DNA from: WTGU01 sp965200925
Lineage (GTDB): Bacteria; Pseudomonadota; Alphaproteobacteria; UBA828
DNA length: 64,000 bases
Assembly (NCBI GenBank): GCA_965200925.1
Contig: OZ241738.1
Coordinates: forward strand, 2,542,001-2,606,000
Direction: 5' to 3'
The position numbers and the translations under genes were made by a program. Numbering within the stretch: the first letter of the stretch is position 1; each line of letters opens with the position of its first letter. Below the pieces are notes generated by a model. That model was given only the letters and a program-made list of their open reading frames with translations. It was not told the origin of the DNA and did no database searches. Shown here piece after piece: positions 50,503 to 59,275 of this stretch.

Positions 50503-51282
50503 TCACCGGGCGAGCGCCACGATCGAGATGTTGCGCCCGTAATCGGCCTCGCCACAGGCGACGCTCCGGCGGTAGCTGAAGAAACGTTCTTCCTCCGCGC
50601 AACTGTCGCCGCCCGTCGCCGCGACCCGACCCAGGCCCAGGCGGCGCAGGCGGCGCGCGACATAGCCGGCGAGATCGAAGAGGAAGCGCCCGTCCGCCCC
50701 GGCCGGCGCGAAGAGGTCCTCATCCTGCGGCCGGCGGGCCAGGAACGGCGTCGGGAATCCGGGCCCGACCTCGTAGGAGGCGGCGCCGATCGAGGGGCCG
50801 AGCACGGCGTGGACGGCGCGTGGCTGCGCCCCCAGCCCGAGCATGGCCTCGACGGCGGCTTCCAGAACCCCGCCCAGCGCGCCCCGCCAGCCGGCGTGGG
50901 CCGCACCGACGACGCCAGCTTCGTGGTCCGCCAGCAGGACGGGCACGCAGTCGGCGGTCAGGATAGCGAGCGCGATGCCGGGGGTCGCCGTCGCCATGGC
51001 GTCGATTCGCGGCGCGGCGTGCGGCGCCCAGGGCGCAGTGACCGTCAACGCCGCCGTGCCGTGTACTTGCTGGCCGACGCAGAGCGAGTCCGGCGCCAAG
51101 CCGCAGGCGCGGACGGCGCGCGCGCGGTTCTCCCGCACCGCGTCCGCATCGTCACCGGAGCCGTAGCCGCAATTGAGCGAGCGGTAGAGCCCGCCGCTCA
51201 CGCCGCCGGCACGGCCGAAGAAGCCGTGGCGGATGCGCCTGCCCGAATCCGCCAACAGCGGATGGGCGATGACGTGGGTCAC
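50503..51282 (-). CDS. pgeF: Peptidoglycan editing factor PgeF (YfiH, laccase-like domain)
   Basis: The 259-residue protein has the zinc-site motifs of the YfiH family: His in VGQQVHGT, Cys in LTADCVPVLLAD, and His in HAGWRGALGGV. YfiH in E. coli removes wrongly incorporated residues during cell-wall precursor synthesis and is also called polyphenol oxidase. The start is GTG 51,282, overlapping the midA stop in GTGA. Confidence 0.92.
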   Translation of the reverse strand: MTHVIAHPLLADSGRRIRHGFFGRAGGVSGGLYRSLNCGYGSGDDADAVRENRARAVRACGLAPDSLCVGQQVHGTAALTVTAPWAPHAAPRIDAMATATPGIALAILTADCVPVLLADHEAGVVGAAHAGWRGALGGVLEAAVEAMLGLGAQPRAVHAVLGPSIGAASYEVGPGFPTPFLARRPQDEDLFAPAGADGRFLFDLAGYVARRLRRLGLGRVAATGGDSCAEEERFFSYRRSVACGEADYGRNISIVALAR

Positions 51283-52355
51283 GATGCTGCGAAGCCGGGC
51301 AGCGGCGGCAGCGCCGGGTGCGCGAGGGCGAGGGCCTTGAACAGCGTTCCCATCCCGCCCGGCGCCGTGAGCCGGCGGAGACCGGAATCGATGGCTGCCG
51401 CCTGGTCCGCATTCGCTCGCCGTTGCAGGCATACCGCCCGCGCTTCGATCCCCAGCGCTTGCAGGAAGCGCCCTTGCGCCACCGGGCCGAACACACGCGC
51501 CCCGCGCCGTCGCGCCGCCCGCGCCAACGCCGGGAAGTCGACATGGGCGGTCAGATCGGCCTCTCCGGGATCGCCCAGCACGGGATGCGGGCGGTGTCGC
51601 CGGACGGCCTGGAGCGTGTCGCCGAGACCCGGCGCGGCGTGCCCGTAATCCACGATCAGCGCGGCGCCGCCGTCCGTCGCCACGCGCCCGGCGACGGCAG
51701 CCGCGAGCGCCTCGCGCGCCGGCGCCCGTTCGACGACGGCGCCGGCGGGCGCGCCCGCGAGACCCACAACCCCCGGATGGACAGCGCCGGTGGTGCAGAA
51801 GCGAAGCGCGCCGGAGGCCGGGTCCAGGGCCACGACTCGCTCCCGCCAGCCGTCGCCGACGCGCTCGAACTGGCGGATCGGCAGCGCGTCGAAGAACTCG
51901 TTGGCGACGACCAGCAGGGGGCCGCGCGGCACCGCCTCGAATTCGTCGTGCCATGCGGGCCGGGCGCGCGCCAAGCGGGCGCGCTGCGCCGCGCGCAAGG
52001 TGCGGTTCGCTTCGACCAGATGCAGGCGGATGGCGTCGCAGAACCCCGGAACACCGCGCGCGGCGCGGAGCGCGTCGTCGAGGAGCGTGCCGCGGCCCGG
52101 CCCCAATTCGACGAGGCCGACGCGCGGGGGCCGGCCCATGCTCCGCCACAGGACCGCACACCAGAGGCCGATCAGCTCACCGAACATCTGGCTCACTTCC
52201 GGCGCGGTGATGAAATCCTCCGCGCGGCCGATCCGCGTCCCGCGCCGGTAATAGCCGAGAGTCGGATGCGTCAGGCAGAGGCGCATGTAGGTGGCAACGC
52301 TGAGCGGCCCGTCGCGCCGGATACGCGCCCGGAGCGCCGCCGCGAGCGCGGTCAT
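51279..52355 (-). CDS. SAM-dependent methyltransferase, MidA/NDUFAF7 family
   Basis: The 358-residue protein matches the family that includes mitochondrial NDUFAF7, which methylates an arginine of a complex I subunit during assembly. Marks are YMRLCLTHPTLGYY, DFITAPEVSQMFGELIG, the SAM motif LVELGPGRGTLLDD, and NEFFDALPIRQF. Its ATG overlaps the lgt stop (ATGA) and its stop overlaps the pgeF start, so the three are a tight operon. Its bacterial substrate is not known. Confidence 0.92.
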   Translation of the reverse strand: MTALAAALRARIRRDGPLSVATYMRLCLTHPTLGYYRRGTRIGRAEDFITAPEVSQMFGELIGLWCAVLWRSMGRPPRVGLVELGPGRGTLLDDALRAARGVPGFCDAIRLHLVEANRTLRAAQRARLARARPAWHDEFEAVPRGPLLVVANEFFDALPIRQFERVGDGWRERVVALDPASGALRFCTTGAVHPGVVGLAGAPAGAVVERAPAREALAAAVAGRVATDGGAALIVDYGHAAPGLGDTLQAVRRHRPHPVLGDPGEADLTAHVDFPALARAARRRGARVFGPVAQGRFLQALGIEARAVCLQRRANADQAAAIDSGLRRLTAPGGMGTLFKALALAHPALPPLPGFAAS

Positions 52356-53167
52356 CGCCCGGCCCGGGGTCGCAGCGGCCCGGGCGTGGGGCGCCAGACG
52401 AGATAGAGGCCGAGCAGCAGCATCGGAATCGAGAGAACCTGCCCCATGGTGATCCCGGAGACGACGAAACCCAGGAACGCATCGGGTTCGCGGAACAGCT
52501 CGGCGACGACCCGCGCGATGCCGTAGCCGGCGAAGAATATCCCGGCGAGCGTGCCCGGTCGCGCCGCGAGACGCCGGGTGTGCGCCGCGGCCGTCAGCAC
52601 CGCGAACAGCAGAAGCCCTTCGAGCACCGCCTCGTAGAGCTGGCTCGGGTGGCGCGGCGCCGGGCCGCCGTCCGGGAACGCCATCGCCCAGGGAAGGTCG
52701 CTCGCCCGTCCGTACAGCTCGCCGTTGATGAAATTCGCGATCCGGCCGAAGAAAAGCCCGATGGGCGCCGCCGCGCAGATGGCATCGCCGATCGAGAGCG
52801 GGTTCACGCCTTTCGCGCGGGCGAAGAGGAGGGCCACGACCAGGACGCCGAGCAGGCCGCCGTGGAAGGACATCCCCCCTTGCCAGAGCAGCGGGATCTC
52901 CGCCGGATGGGCGAGGTAATGGCCCGGCTGGTAGAACAGGACGTAGCCGAGGCGGCCGCCTGCCACGACGCCGAGCGTGCACCACGCCACGAGGTCGTCG
53001 GCGTGGCGCCGGGTCAGGCCGGCGATGCGGCCGCCTGCGAGATAGCGGACGTATCGCCAGCCGATCACCAAGCCGAGGACATAGGCGAGGGCGTACCAGC
53101 GGATGGCGAGCGGGCCGATGTCGACGATCACCGGGTCGATGGCGGGGAAGGCCAGGGCGAAGGTCAT
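52352..53167 (-). CDS. lgt: Prolipoprotein diacylglyceryl transferase
   Basis: The 271-residue inner-membrane enzyme adds diacylglycerol to the lipobox cysteine of prolipoproteins. The signature GRIANFINGELYGR (around 140-153) and about seven membrane helices are present, plus the conserved HGGLLG loop and PSQLYEA. It leads the lgt-midA-pgeF run and lies 65 bases downstream of yqgE. Confidence 0.95.
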   Translation of the reverse strand: MTFALAFPAIDPVIVDIGPLAIRWYALAYVLGLVIGWRYVRYLAGGRIAGLTRRHADDLVAWCTLGVVAGGRLGYVLFYQPGHYLAHPAEIPLLWQGGMSFHGGLLGVLVVALLFARAKGVNPLSIGDAICAAAPIGLFFGRIANFINGELYGRASDLPWAMAFPDGGPAPRHPSQLYEAVLEGLLLFAVLTAAAHTRRLAARPGTLAGIFFAGYGIARVVAELFREPDAFLGFVVSGITMGQVLSIPMLLLGLYLVWRPTPGPLRPRAGR

Positions 53168-53232
53168 CGGCGGGCGGCGGGGGTGCCGGCGTCGAGGCGG
53201 ATGCCGCCCGGTCCGGGAGCGCCAGCGCCCGG

Positions 53233-53814
53233 TCAGGCGCTACCGGCGACGCCCGACAGCTTGCCCGGCTCGATCCCGAGGCGGCCCACGGCGCGTTCCC
53301 ATTTGTCGCCATGGGTGTCGCCGAACACCAGTTCCTCGTCGGCCGGCACGGTGAGCCAGCCGTTGCCCTGGATCTCGCCATCGAGCTGGCCGGGCGCCCA
53401 GCCCGCGTAACCCAGCGCGAGCAGGCGCCGACGCGGTCCGTGGCCTCCGGCCATCGCCTTCAGCACGTCGACGGTGGTGGTGAGCGCGAAGCCGTCGTCG
53501 ACCCGCAGCGTGCTCTCGTGGCTGTAATCGGTGGAATGGAGGATGAAACCGCGCGCCGATTCGACCGGGCCGCCGTAATGCACAGGGATCTGCGCGTCGA
53601 TGCTCTCGGCCTCGATGTCGAGCTGCTTCAGCAGCTCGGCGAAGCTGAGCGAATCGAGCAGCTTGTTGACCACGATCCCCATTGCACCGTCGTCCGAATG
53701 GGCGCAGAGGTAGATCACGCTCCGCGCGAAGCGCGGGTCGGACATCGTGGGCATGGCCACCAGGAGCTGGCCCTCGAAGTAAGGCCCCGCGCAGCCGCCC
53801 GCTTCCCGCTCCAT
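53233..53814 (-). CDS. yqgE: YqgE/AlgH family protein (UPF0301)
   Basis: The 193-residue protein has the family patterns FEGQLLVAMPTMSDPRF, AMGIVVNKLL, VHYGGPV, and LGYAGWAPGQLDGEI. The function is not established; AlgH is linked to alginate regulation in Pseudomonas. ATG 53,814 follows GGAAGGCGGAC. The gene points the same way as lgt. Confidence 0.92.
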   Translation of the reverse strand: MEREAGGCAGPYFEGQLLVAMPTMSDPRFARSVIYLCAHSDDGAMGIVVNKLLDSLSFAELLKQLDIEAESIDAQIPVHYGGPVESARGFILHSTDYSHESTLRVDDGFALTTTVDVLKAMAGGHGPRRRLLALGYAGWAPGQLDGEIQGNGWLTVPADEELVFGDTHGDKWERAVGRLGIEPGKLSGVAGSA

Positions 53815-54010
53815 GTCCGCCTTCCGCCGCCACCCGTCTTGCCAGGCCCATAGTCTCAAAGCGGGAACAGGGTGACAACCCCGGGGGGCGCGCCCCGCAA
53901 CCCCGGCCCCGCGCGGCGGTTTGCATTCCTCAAGCGCCTTTCGCATAGTGCGCGGGCGGCGGCGGCAGCAGCCACCGTGAGCGGACTGATCGCGAGGACG
54001 GGAGGGAGAG

Positions 54011-54496
54011 ATGGCAATCAGCGCGGGCGACAGGATGCCCTCGGTCACGTTCAAGGTCTTGACCGACGACGGGCTCCAGGACATCGCGAGCGACGATTAC
54101 TTCAAGGGGAAAAAGACCGCGCTGTTCGCGGTCCCGGGCGCCTTCACGCCGACCTGCTCGGCCAAGCACGTGCCGAGCTACCTGTCGCAGGCCACCGCGC
54201 TCAAGGCCAAGGGCGTGGACCAGATCGCCTGCGTCTCGGTCAACGACGCCTTCGTGATGAAGGCGTGGGGCGAGGCGCAATCCGTCGCCGGGACGATCGA
54301 CATGCTGGCCGACGGCAACGGCGAGTTCGCGCGGGCGACGGGGCTCACCCTGGACGGCACCGGCTTCGGGCTGGGGGAGCGGAGCACCCGTTTCTCCATG
54401 ATCGTGGACGACGGCGCGGTCACCGCCCTCAACGTCGAAGAGAATCCCGCCGAGATGACGGTAAGCGGCGCTCCGCACATGCTCTCGCAGCTCTGA
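54011..54496 (+). CDS. Peroxiredoxin, Prx5/PMP20 type
   Basis: The 161-residue thiol peroxidase has the peroxidatic Cys in PGAFTPTCSAKHVPSY, the typical Prx5 motif, and ends FSMIVDDGAV...ENPAEMTVSGAPHMLSQL. It reduces peroxides, probably with glutathione or glutaredoxin. ATG 54,011 follows GGGAGGGAGAG. A second peroxiredoxin lies 130 bases downstream on the same strand. Confidence 0.93.
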   Translation: MAISAGDRMPSVTFKVLTDDGLQDIASDDYFKGKKTALFAVPGAFTPTCSAKHVPSYLSQATALKAKGVDQIACVSVNDAFVMKAWGEAQSVAGTIDMLADGNGEFARATGLTLDGTGFGLGERSTRFSMIVDDGAVTALNVEENPAEMTVSGAPHMLSQL

Positions 54497-54626
54497 CGCG
54501 CCGGCGGCGGGCGCGGAAAAACCGCTTGCCTGCCGCCCGCCGCTTCCCACATTGTCGGGCGGTGGCTGGGCCGTTCCCTTCATCGCGGCTGGCCCAGCCG
54601 CGCAACGGCGAAACGAGGGAGATTCC

Positions 54627-55286
54627 ATGACGCTGCGAATCGGCGACGAAGCGCCCAACTTCACGGCGGAGACCACCGCCGGCACGATCGACTTCCACGA
54701 CTGGATCGGCAACGGCTGGGCCATCCTCTTCTCCCATCCCAAGGACTTCACGCCCGTCTGCACGACCGAGCTCGGCTACATGGCCGGGCTCAAACCGGAA
54801 TTCGACAGGCGCAACTGCAAGATCATCGGCCTGAGCGTGGACGGCGTCTCCGACCACGAGGCGTGGTCCAGGGACATCGAGGAGACCCAGGGTCACAAGG
54901 TCAATTACCCGCTGATCGGGGATCCGGCGCTGAAGGTCGCGACCCTCTACGAGATGCTGCCCGCCGGCGCGGGTAGCATGTCGGAGGGGCGCACGGCCGT
55001 GGACAATCTGACAGTCCGCACTGTCTTCCTGATCGGGCCGGACAAGAGGATCAAGCTGTCGCTCACCTATCCGATGAGCACCGGCCGCAACTTCGACGAG
55101 GTGCTCCGTGTGCTCGATTCCTGCCAGCTCACGGCGAAGCACAAGGTCGCGACGCCGGTCAACTGGACCCAGGGTGAGGATGTGATCATCGTGCCGGCGG
55201 TCTCCGACGAGGAGGCGAAGAAGGCCTTCCCCGGCGGCTGGGAGGCCCCCAAGCCCTATCTGCGGATCGTGCCGCAGCCCGACTGA
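54627..55286 (+). CDS. 1-Cys peroxiredoxin (Prx6/AhpC-TSA type)
   Basis: The 219-residue protein has the catalytic Cys in HPKDFTPVCTTELGYM and the long C-terminal domain of the Prx6 group (NWTQGEDVIIVPAVSDEEAKKAFPGGW). It detoxifies hydrogen and organic peroxides. The ATG begins MTLRIGDEAPNF behind GAGGGAG. Its end overlaps the convergent downstream gene by 31 bases. Confidence 0.93.
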   Translation: MTLRIGDEAPNFTAETTAGTIDFHDWIGNGWAILFSHPKDFTPVCTTELGYMAGLKPEFDRRNCKIIGLSVDGVSDHEAWSRDIEETQGHKVNYPLIGDPALKVATLYEMLPAGAGSMSEGRTAVDNLTVRTVFLIGPDKRIKLSLTYPMSTGRNFDEVLRVLDSCQLTAKHKVATPVNWTQGEDVIIVPAVSDEEAKKAFPGGWEAPKPYLRIVPQPD

Positions 55287-56122
55287 GGCGAGCGTTCGGG
55301 TGGGAAGGACGCGCCTGCCCGGAGCGCCGTCGGCACCAGGACGCGCCGCGCCCGCTCCAGGGCGGCGGCCAGGGTTTCCGCCCACGCCTCCGCGCCCTCG
55401 CGCTTGGCGACCAGGTCCTGGCGCAGCTCGATCTCGATATGCGGCAGGCCCCGACCTTGGCCGTGCACCGGGATCGTGTAGTCCGAGGGGCCGCGGATGG
55501 CGTAGGGCTCGTTGTGGCCGATGGCGAGGCCGGGGCGGAGGGCCGCCAGCGCGTCCGCGAGCGGGCGCACGAGCCGGTCGTCGTGCTCCCACAGGAGCCC
55601 GATTTCCCAGGGCCTGACGACGCCGTCCAACACCGGGGTGAAGCTGTGGACGGCGACCAGGACGGGCGCCGCGCCGGCGTCGCGGCAGCGGTCGAGGCAG
55701 GCGGCGATGGCCGCGTGATAGGGCCGGAAGAACGCCTCCCTCCGCGCCTCCGCCTCCGCCGGTGCGATCGCCCGGTTGGCCGGCACCTCCGTGCCGTCGC
55801 TCGCCGCAGGCATCGCCGTGGGCGCACCCGGCGGGCGGTTGCAGTCGATGATCAGGCGCGAATAGCCGGCGAGAAAGGCGGGGGCGTCGAGCCGCGCGCT
55901 AAGCGATTCCGTCACGACCGCCGCGCCGATGTCCCACCCGATATGGCGGTCGAGTTCCGCTTGATCGAGGCCGAGCCGCGCCATGTGGGCCGGGACGGCG
56001 TTGCTCGCGTGGTCGCAGACGAGCACGAAGCGCGGCGCCGCGCCGCCCGCCTCGATCCGCGAGAAGGGCGGCGGATCGTCGGGGCCGAGGCGGGTAGCGT
56101 CGAACCAGGGCGCGGGCGGCAT
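55256..56122 (-). CDS. N-formylglutamate amidohydrolase-like protein
   Basis: The 288-residue protein shows the FGase family marks VLVCDHASNAVP, DRHIGWDIGAA, SRLIIDCNRPP, VHSFTPVLDG, and GHNEPYAI. Family members hydrolyse N-formylglutamate in histidine breakdown, but no hut genes are here and many homologues have unproven roles. ATG 56,122 was chosen as the start. The C-terminal end overlaps the peroxiredoxin gene on the other strand by 31 bases. Confidence 0.85.
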   Translation of the reverse strand: MPPAPWFDATRLGPDDPPPFSRIEAGGAAPRFVLVCDHASNAVPAHMARLGLDQAELDRHIGWDIGAAVVTESLSARLDAPAFLAGYSRLIIDCNRPPGAPTAMPAASDGTEVPANRAIAPAEAEARREAFFRPYHAAIAACLDRCRDAGAAPVLVAVHSFTPVLDGVVRPWEIGLLWEHDDRLVRPLADALAALRPGLAIGHNEPYAIRGPSDYTIPVHGQGRGLPHIEIELRQDLVAKREGAEAWAETLAAALERARRVLVPTALRAGASFPPERSPQSGCGTIRR

Positions 56123-56187
56123 GGCGGCATCATGAGCGGCCGGCCCCCACCCGTCCAGCTTGCCCGGCGCACCGGGAAAGAACGGCG

Positions 56188-57069
56188 TTACGCCTGTCTG
56201 GCCTCGATCACGCCGCGGCGGATGGCGCGGGTGCGGGTGAACAGCGTCTCCAGGTGCTCGCCGTCGCCCCGGCGGATGGCGCGCTGGAGGGCGGCCAGAT
56301 CCTCGGTGAAACGCCCCAGCATTTCGAGCACCGCCGCCCGGTTGTTGAGGAAGACGTCTCGCCACATGACCGGGTCCGAGGCGGCGATGCGCGTGAAGTC
56401 GCGAAAGCCGCCGGCGGCATATTTGATCACCTCGCGCTTGGTCTCCTCCTCCAGGTCGGCGACGGTGCCGACGATGTTGTAGGCGATCAGGTGGGGCAGG
56501 TGCGAGGTGATGGCGAGGACCGCGTCATGGTGGCCGGCGTCCATCAGTTCGACCGTCATGCCGGCCGTCCGCCACAGCGCGGCGAGCCGCTCGACCGCCG
56601 CCGGGTCGGCCTCCGGCGGCGGGGTCAGGATGCACCAGCGGCCTTCGAACACCTCCGCGAAGCCGGCCTCCGGCCCGGAATGCTCGGTGCCCGCGACCGG
56701 GTGGCCGGGGATCAGATGGACGCCCGCCGGCAGGTGCGGCGCCACCGCCGAGATCATCGCCTCCTTGACCGAGCCCACGTCGGTCAGGATCGTCCCCTTC
56801 GCGAGGCGCGGCCCGAGGCGGGCGGCGAGCGCGCCGAAGGCGCCGACCGGCGTGCCCAGCACCACGAGGTCCGCGCCCGCCACGGCGGCGGCGGGGTCGC
56901 GCGTCGTGCGGTCGACGATCCCCAGCGCCCGTGCCTTGTCGAGGGTCTCCCCGGTGCGCGCGCAGCCGATGATCTCGGTCGCCGGCGCCCGGTGCCGCAG
57001 GACGCGCGCGAGCGACGAGTTGATCAGGCCCAAGCCGATCAGCGCGACGCGGGCGAAGGGTTCCGTCAT
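56188..57069 (-). CDS. Prephenate/arogenate dehydrogenase family protein
   Basis: The 293-residue NAD(P)-dependent enzyme converts prephenate or arogenate in tyrosine synthesis. Marks: the N-terminal ALIGLGLINSSLARVL nucleotide-binding loop, GTPVGAFG, GSVKEAMI, PGHPVAGTEHSG, and ITSHLPHLIAY. The third loop residue is Asn where Gly is usual (GLGLINS rather than GLGLIGS). The start overlaps the hisC stop (ATGA). With hisC and chorismate mutase it forms an aromatic/histidine operon. Confidence 0.93.
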   Translation of the reverse strand: MTEPFARVALIGLGLINSSLARVLRHRAPATEIIGCARTGETLDKARALGIVDRTTRDPAAAVAGADLVVLGTPVGAFGALAARLGPRLAKGTILTDVGSVKEAMISAVAPHLPAGVHLIPGHPVAGTEHSGPEAGFAEVFEGRWCILTPPPEADPAAVERLAALWRTAGMTVELMDAGHHDAVLAITSHLPHLIAYNIVGTVADLEEETKREVIKYAAGGFRDFTRIAASDPVMWRDVFLNNRAAVLEMLGRFTEDLAALQRAIRRGDGEHLETLFTRTRAIRRGVIEARQA

Positions 57070-58178
57070 AGCCCACCGCCCGCCGGCGCGGCCATGAATT
57101 CCTCGAGCGCGCCGGCCACCGCCTCCATCTCCGCTTCCAGGCCGACGGTGATCCGCAGGCAGTCTGAGAGACGGTAGGCATTCATCCGCCGGACGACGAT
57201 GCCGCGCCCGGCGAGGAAGCGGTCCGCCGCCGTCGCGTCGCGGCCCGGCTCGCCGGGGAAACGGATAAGCAGGAAGTTGCAGGCGCTGGGCGTGACCGCG
57301 AGGCCGGCCGCCCGCAGCCGCGCCGCCAGCGCCTCGCGGCACGCCTTGTTGTGCCGGCGTGCGCGGGCGAGGTGCTCCCGGTCCGCGAGGGCCGCGAGGG
57401 CCGCCGCGAGCGCCGCGCCGTTGGCGTTGAACGGGCCCCGGACGCGGTTCAGGACGTCGACCACGGAGGGCGGGCCGTAGGCCCAGCCGAGGCGCAGCGC
57501 GGCGAGCGCATAGGCTTTGGAGAAGGTGCGAGTCATCACCACGTTGGGCGCCACGCTCGCCAAGTCGGTTCCCGGATCATAGTCGGCGGCGGTGACGAAC
57601 TCCGCATAGGCCGCGTCCAGCACCAGCACGACGCGCTCCGGCAGGCCATTCCACAGACGCCGCAGCGCGCCTTTGGAAAGGCAGGTTCCGGTCGGGTTGT
57701 TCGGATTGGCCAGGAAGACGAGCCGGGTGCGTTCGCCGACGCGCTCCAGGATCGCGTCCACGTCGGCCGCAAGACTGGTTTCCGGCGCCGCCACCGGGCG
57801 CGCGCCGGCGGCGAGCGCGGCCAGCGGATAGACCAGGAATCCGTGGCGGGAATGGACGACTTCGTCGCCGGGCCCCGCATAGGCGCGGGCCAGGAGCTGA
57901 AGCAGCTCGTCCGAGCCGTTGCCGCACACGATCCGGGCCGGATCGAGGCCGTGGAGCGCGCCTAGCGCCTCGCGCAGCGTCGTGGCGCCCCCGTCGGGGT
58001 AGCGGTGGAGCGCCGGCGCCAGCGCCCGGAACGCCGTCTGCGCCGCGGGGCTCGGCCCCAGCGCCGATTCGTTGGAGGAGAGTTTGATCGCGTTGGCGCG
58101 GCCGGGGGCGGCGGACCGCCCCCCCACATAGGGGACGATCTCCATGATCCCGGGGCGGGGGGTCGGCCGCACGGGCAT
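57066..58178 (-). CDS. hisC: Histidinol-phosphate/aromatic aminotransferase
   Basis: The 370-residue PLP enzyme has the pyridoxal lysine in RTFSKAYALAALRLGW, NPNNPTG for the cofactor ring, and a C-terminal Arg-binding part. In Alphaproteobacteria this copy, set between chorismate mutase and the prephenate dehydrogenase, probably serves both histidine and aromatic amino acid transamination. The order of genes supports this, but the specificity is inferred. Confidence 0.92.
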   Translation of the reverse strand: MPVRPTPRPGIMEIVPYVGGRSAAPGRANAIKLSSNESALGPSPAAQTAFRALAPALHRYPDGGATTLREALGALHGLDPARIVCGNGSDELLQLLARAYAGPGDEVVHSRHGFLVYPLAALAAGARPVAAPETSLAADVDAILERVGERTRLVFLANPNNPTGTCLSKGALRRLWNGLPERVVLVLDAAYAEFVTAADYDPGTDLASVAPNVVMTRTFSKAYALAALRLGWAYGPPSVVDVLNRVRGPFNANGAALAAALAALADREHLARARRHNKACREALAARLRAAGLAVTPSACNFLLIRFPGEPGRDATAADRFLAGRGIVVRRMNAYRLSDCLRITVGLEAEMEAVAGALEEFMAAPAGGGL

Positions 58179-58206
58179 CGCCGCGAGGGTGCGCGGAAGC
58201 GCCGCG

Positions 58207-59118
58207 TCAGCCGGCGGGCGCGGCGGGCGGTTTCGGATAGCCGCCGAGGACGGTGAGGCGGCCGACGCCCTCGCCCATGCGCTCGGCGAAGCGTTCCAAC
58301 CTCTCGTCCCCTTCCGGGACGAAGCCGTCCACCTCGATCATTTGCCAGCGGCCCGGCGAGCCGCTGGTGTCGTGCCACACCACGGCGCGGGCCATATCGA
58401 TGCCGGTCTCCGCCAGAACGGTCCTGATCCGGTCGCGGCTGATCGCGTCGGACGATTCGAGCGCCAGGAACGAGACGTCCTCGCCCGATGGCTCCGGCTT
58501 GACCATGGCGACCACGAGGGCGTCGGCCGGCGTGCCGCCGTGCCTGTCGCTGGCCAGCCAAGGCAGACGCGCGACGATCATCGGCCGCCCCTCGCCGCCG
58601 ACGGCGAGGGTCAGCCACCAAGGCTCGGCGCTGACGCCCACGTCGCCGCTCATCGGATCGGTGGGCACCGGCACGATGCCGATCGAGACCTTGCCGTCGC
58701 GGACGGCGCGGAGGACGCCGCTCTCCGTGCGTGTCGGCACGAACGGCGTCTTGGCGCCGAAATGGGCGCGGGCGAGGCTGGTGAAGCCGTGCCCTTCGCC
58801 GGACGCCTCGACCGTGAACACCGACACCTTGAAGCTGCCCTCGGCGACCAGCGTGGCCGACATGATTTCCGACCAGATACGGACGACGACCGGGAAGGGA
58901 AAGGCCCCGTCGTGGCGCGCCATCAGCCGCCGCAATATCGCGGCCTCGCGGGCGGGCCGGATCAGCGCGCCCGTGACGCCCGCCGACCGTTTCGCCTCGC
59001 TGATGCCGTTGGCGAGGACCATGCGGCGCATCAAGAGATCGTGGATCGAATCGTCGATCTCGTCGATCTCGTCGCGCAAGCGGGCGAGCGGGGGATCCCC
59101 CGGCGAAGGCCTGTTCAT
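58207..59118 (-). CDS. Chorismate mutase with C-terminal domain of uncertain role
   Basis: The 303-residue protein begins with an AroQ-type chorismate mutase helix bundle (about residues 10-95: RLRDEIDEIDDSIHDLLMRRM and EAKRSAG...RPAREAAILRRLM). From about 105 on there is a second domain that I do not recognise; it resembles the region fused to this enzyme in many Alphaproteobacteria and may be a degenerate or regulatory form of the prephenate dehydratase fold. The enzyme isomerises chorismate to prephenate for the two genes downstream. It is divergent from metX. Confidence 0.88.
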   Translation of the reverse strand: MNRPSPGDPPLARLRDEIDEIDDSIHDLLMRRMVLANGISEAKRSAGVTGALIRPAREAAILRRLMARHDGAFPFPVVVRIWSEIMSATLVAEGSFKVSVFTVEASGEGHGFTSLARAHFGAKTPFVPTRTESGVLRAVRDGKVSIGIVPVPTDPMSGDVGVSAEPWWLTLAVGGEGRPMIVARLPWLASDRHGGTPADALVVAMVKPEPSGEDVSFLALESSDAISRDRIRTVLAETGIDMARAVVWHDTSGSPGRWQMIEVDGFVPEGDERLERFAERMGEGVGRLTVLGGYPKPPAAPAG

Positions 59119-59275
59119 GATACCGCCAGCATGGTTCGGAGGCGAACAGTCCTAGTCCATGCACCGGGCAAAATCAAAGAGAACATTGACTTTCCGGCCC
59201 AAATCGCGACTGTCTGGCCTCCTTGGCGAGGGGTGGGGCGGCTCCGGTGCCAGGAGCGGAGCGCGCGATGGCGTC

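Noticed and set aside
59159..59275. SAM-II riboswitch before metX
   Set aside because: Such riboswitches often precede methionine genes in Alphaproteobacteria, but I could not find the conserved pseudoknot core in this leader.
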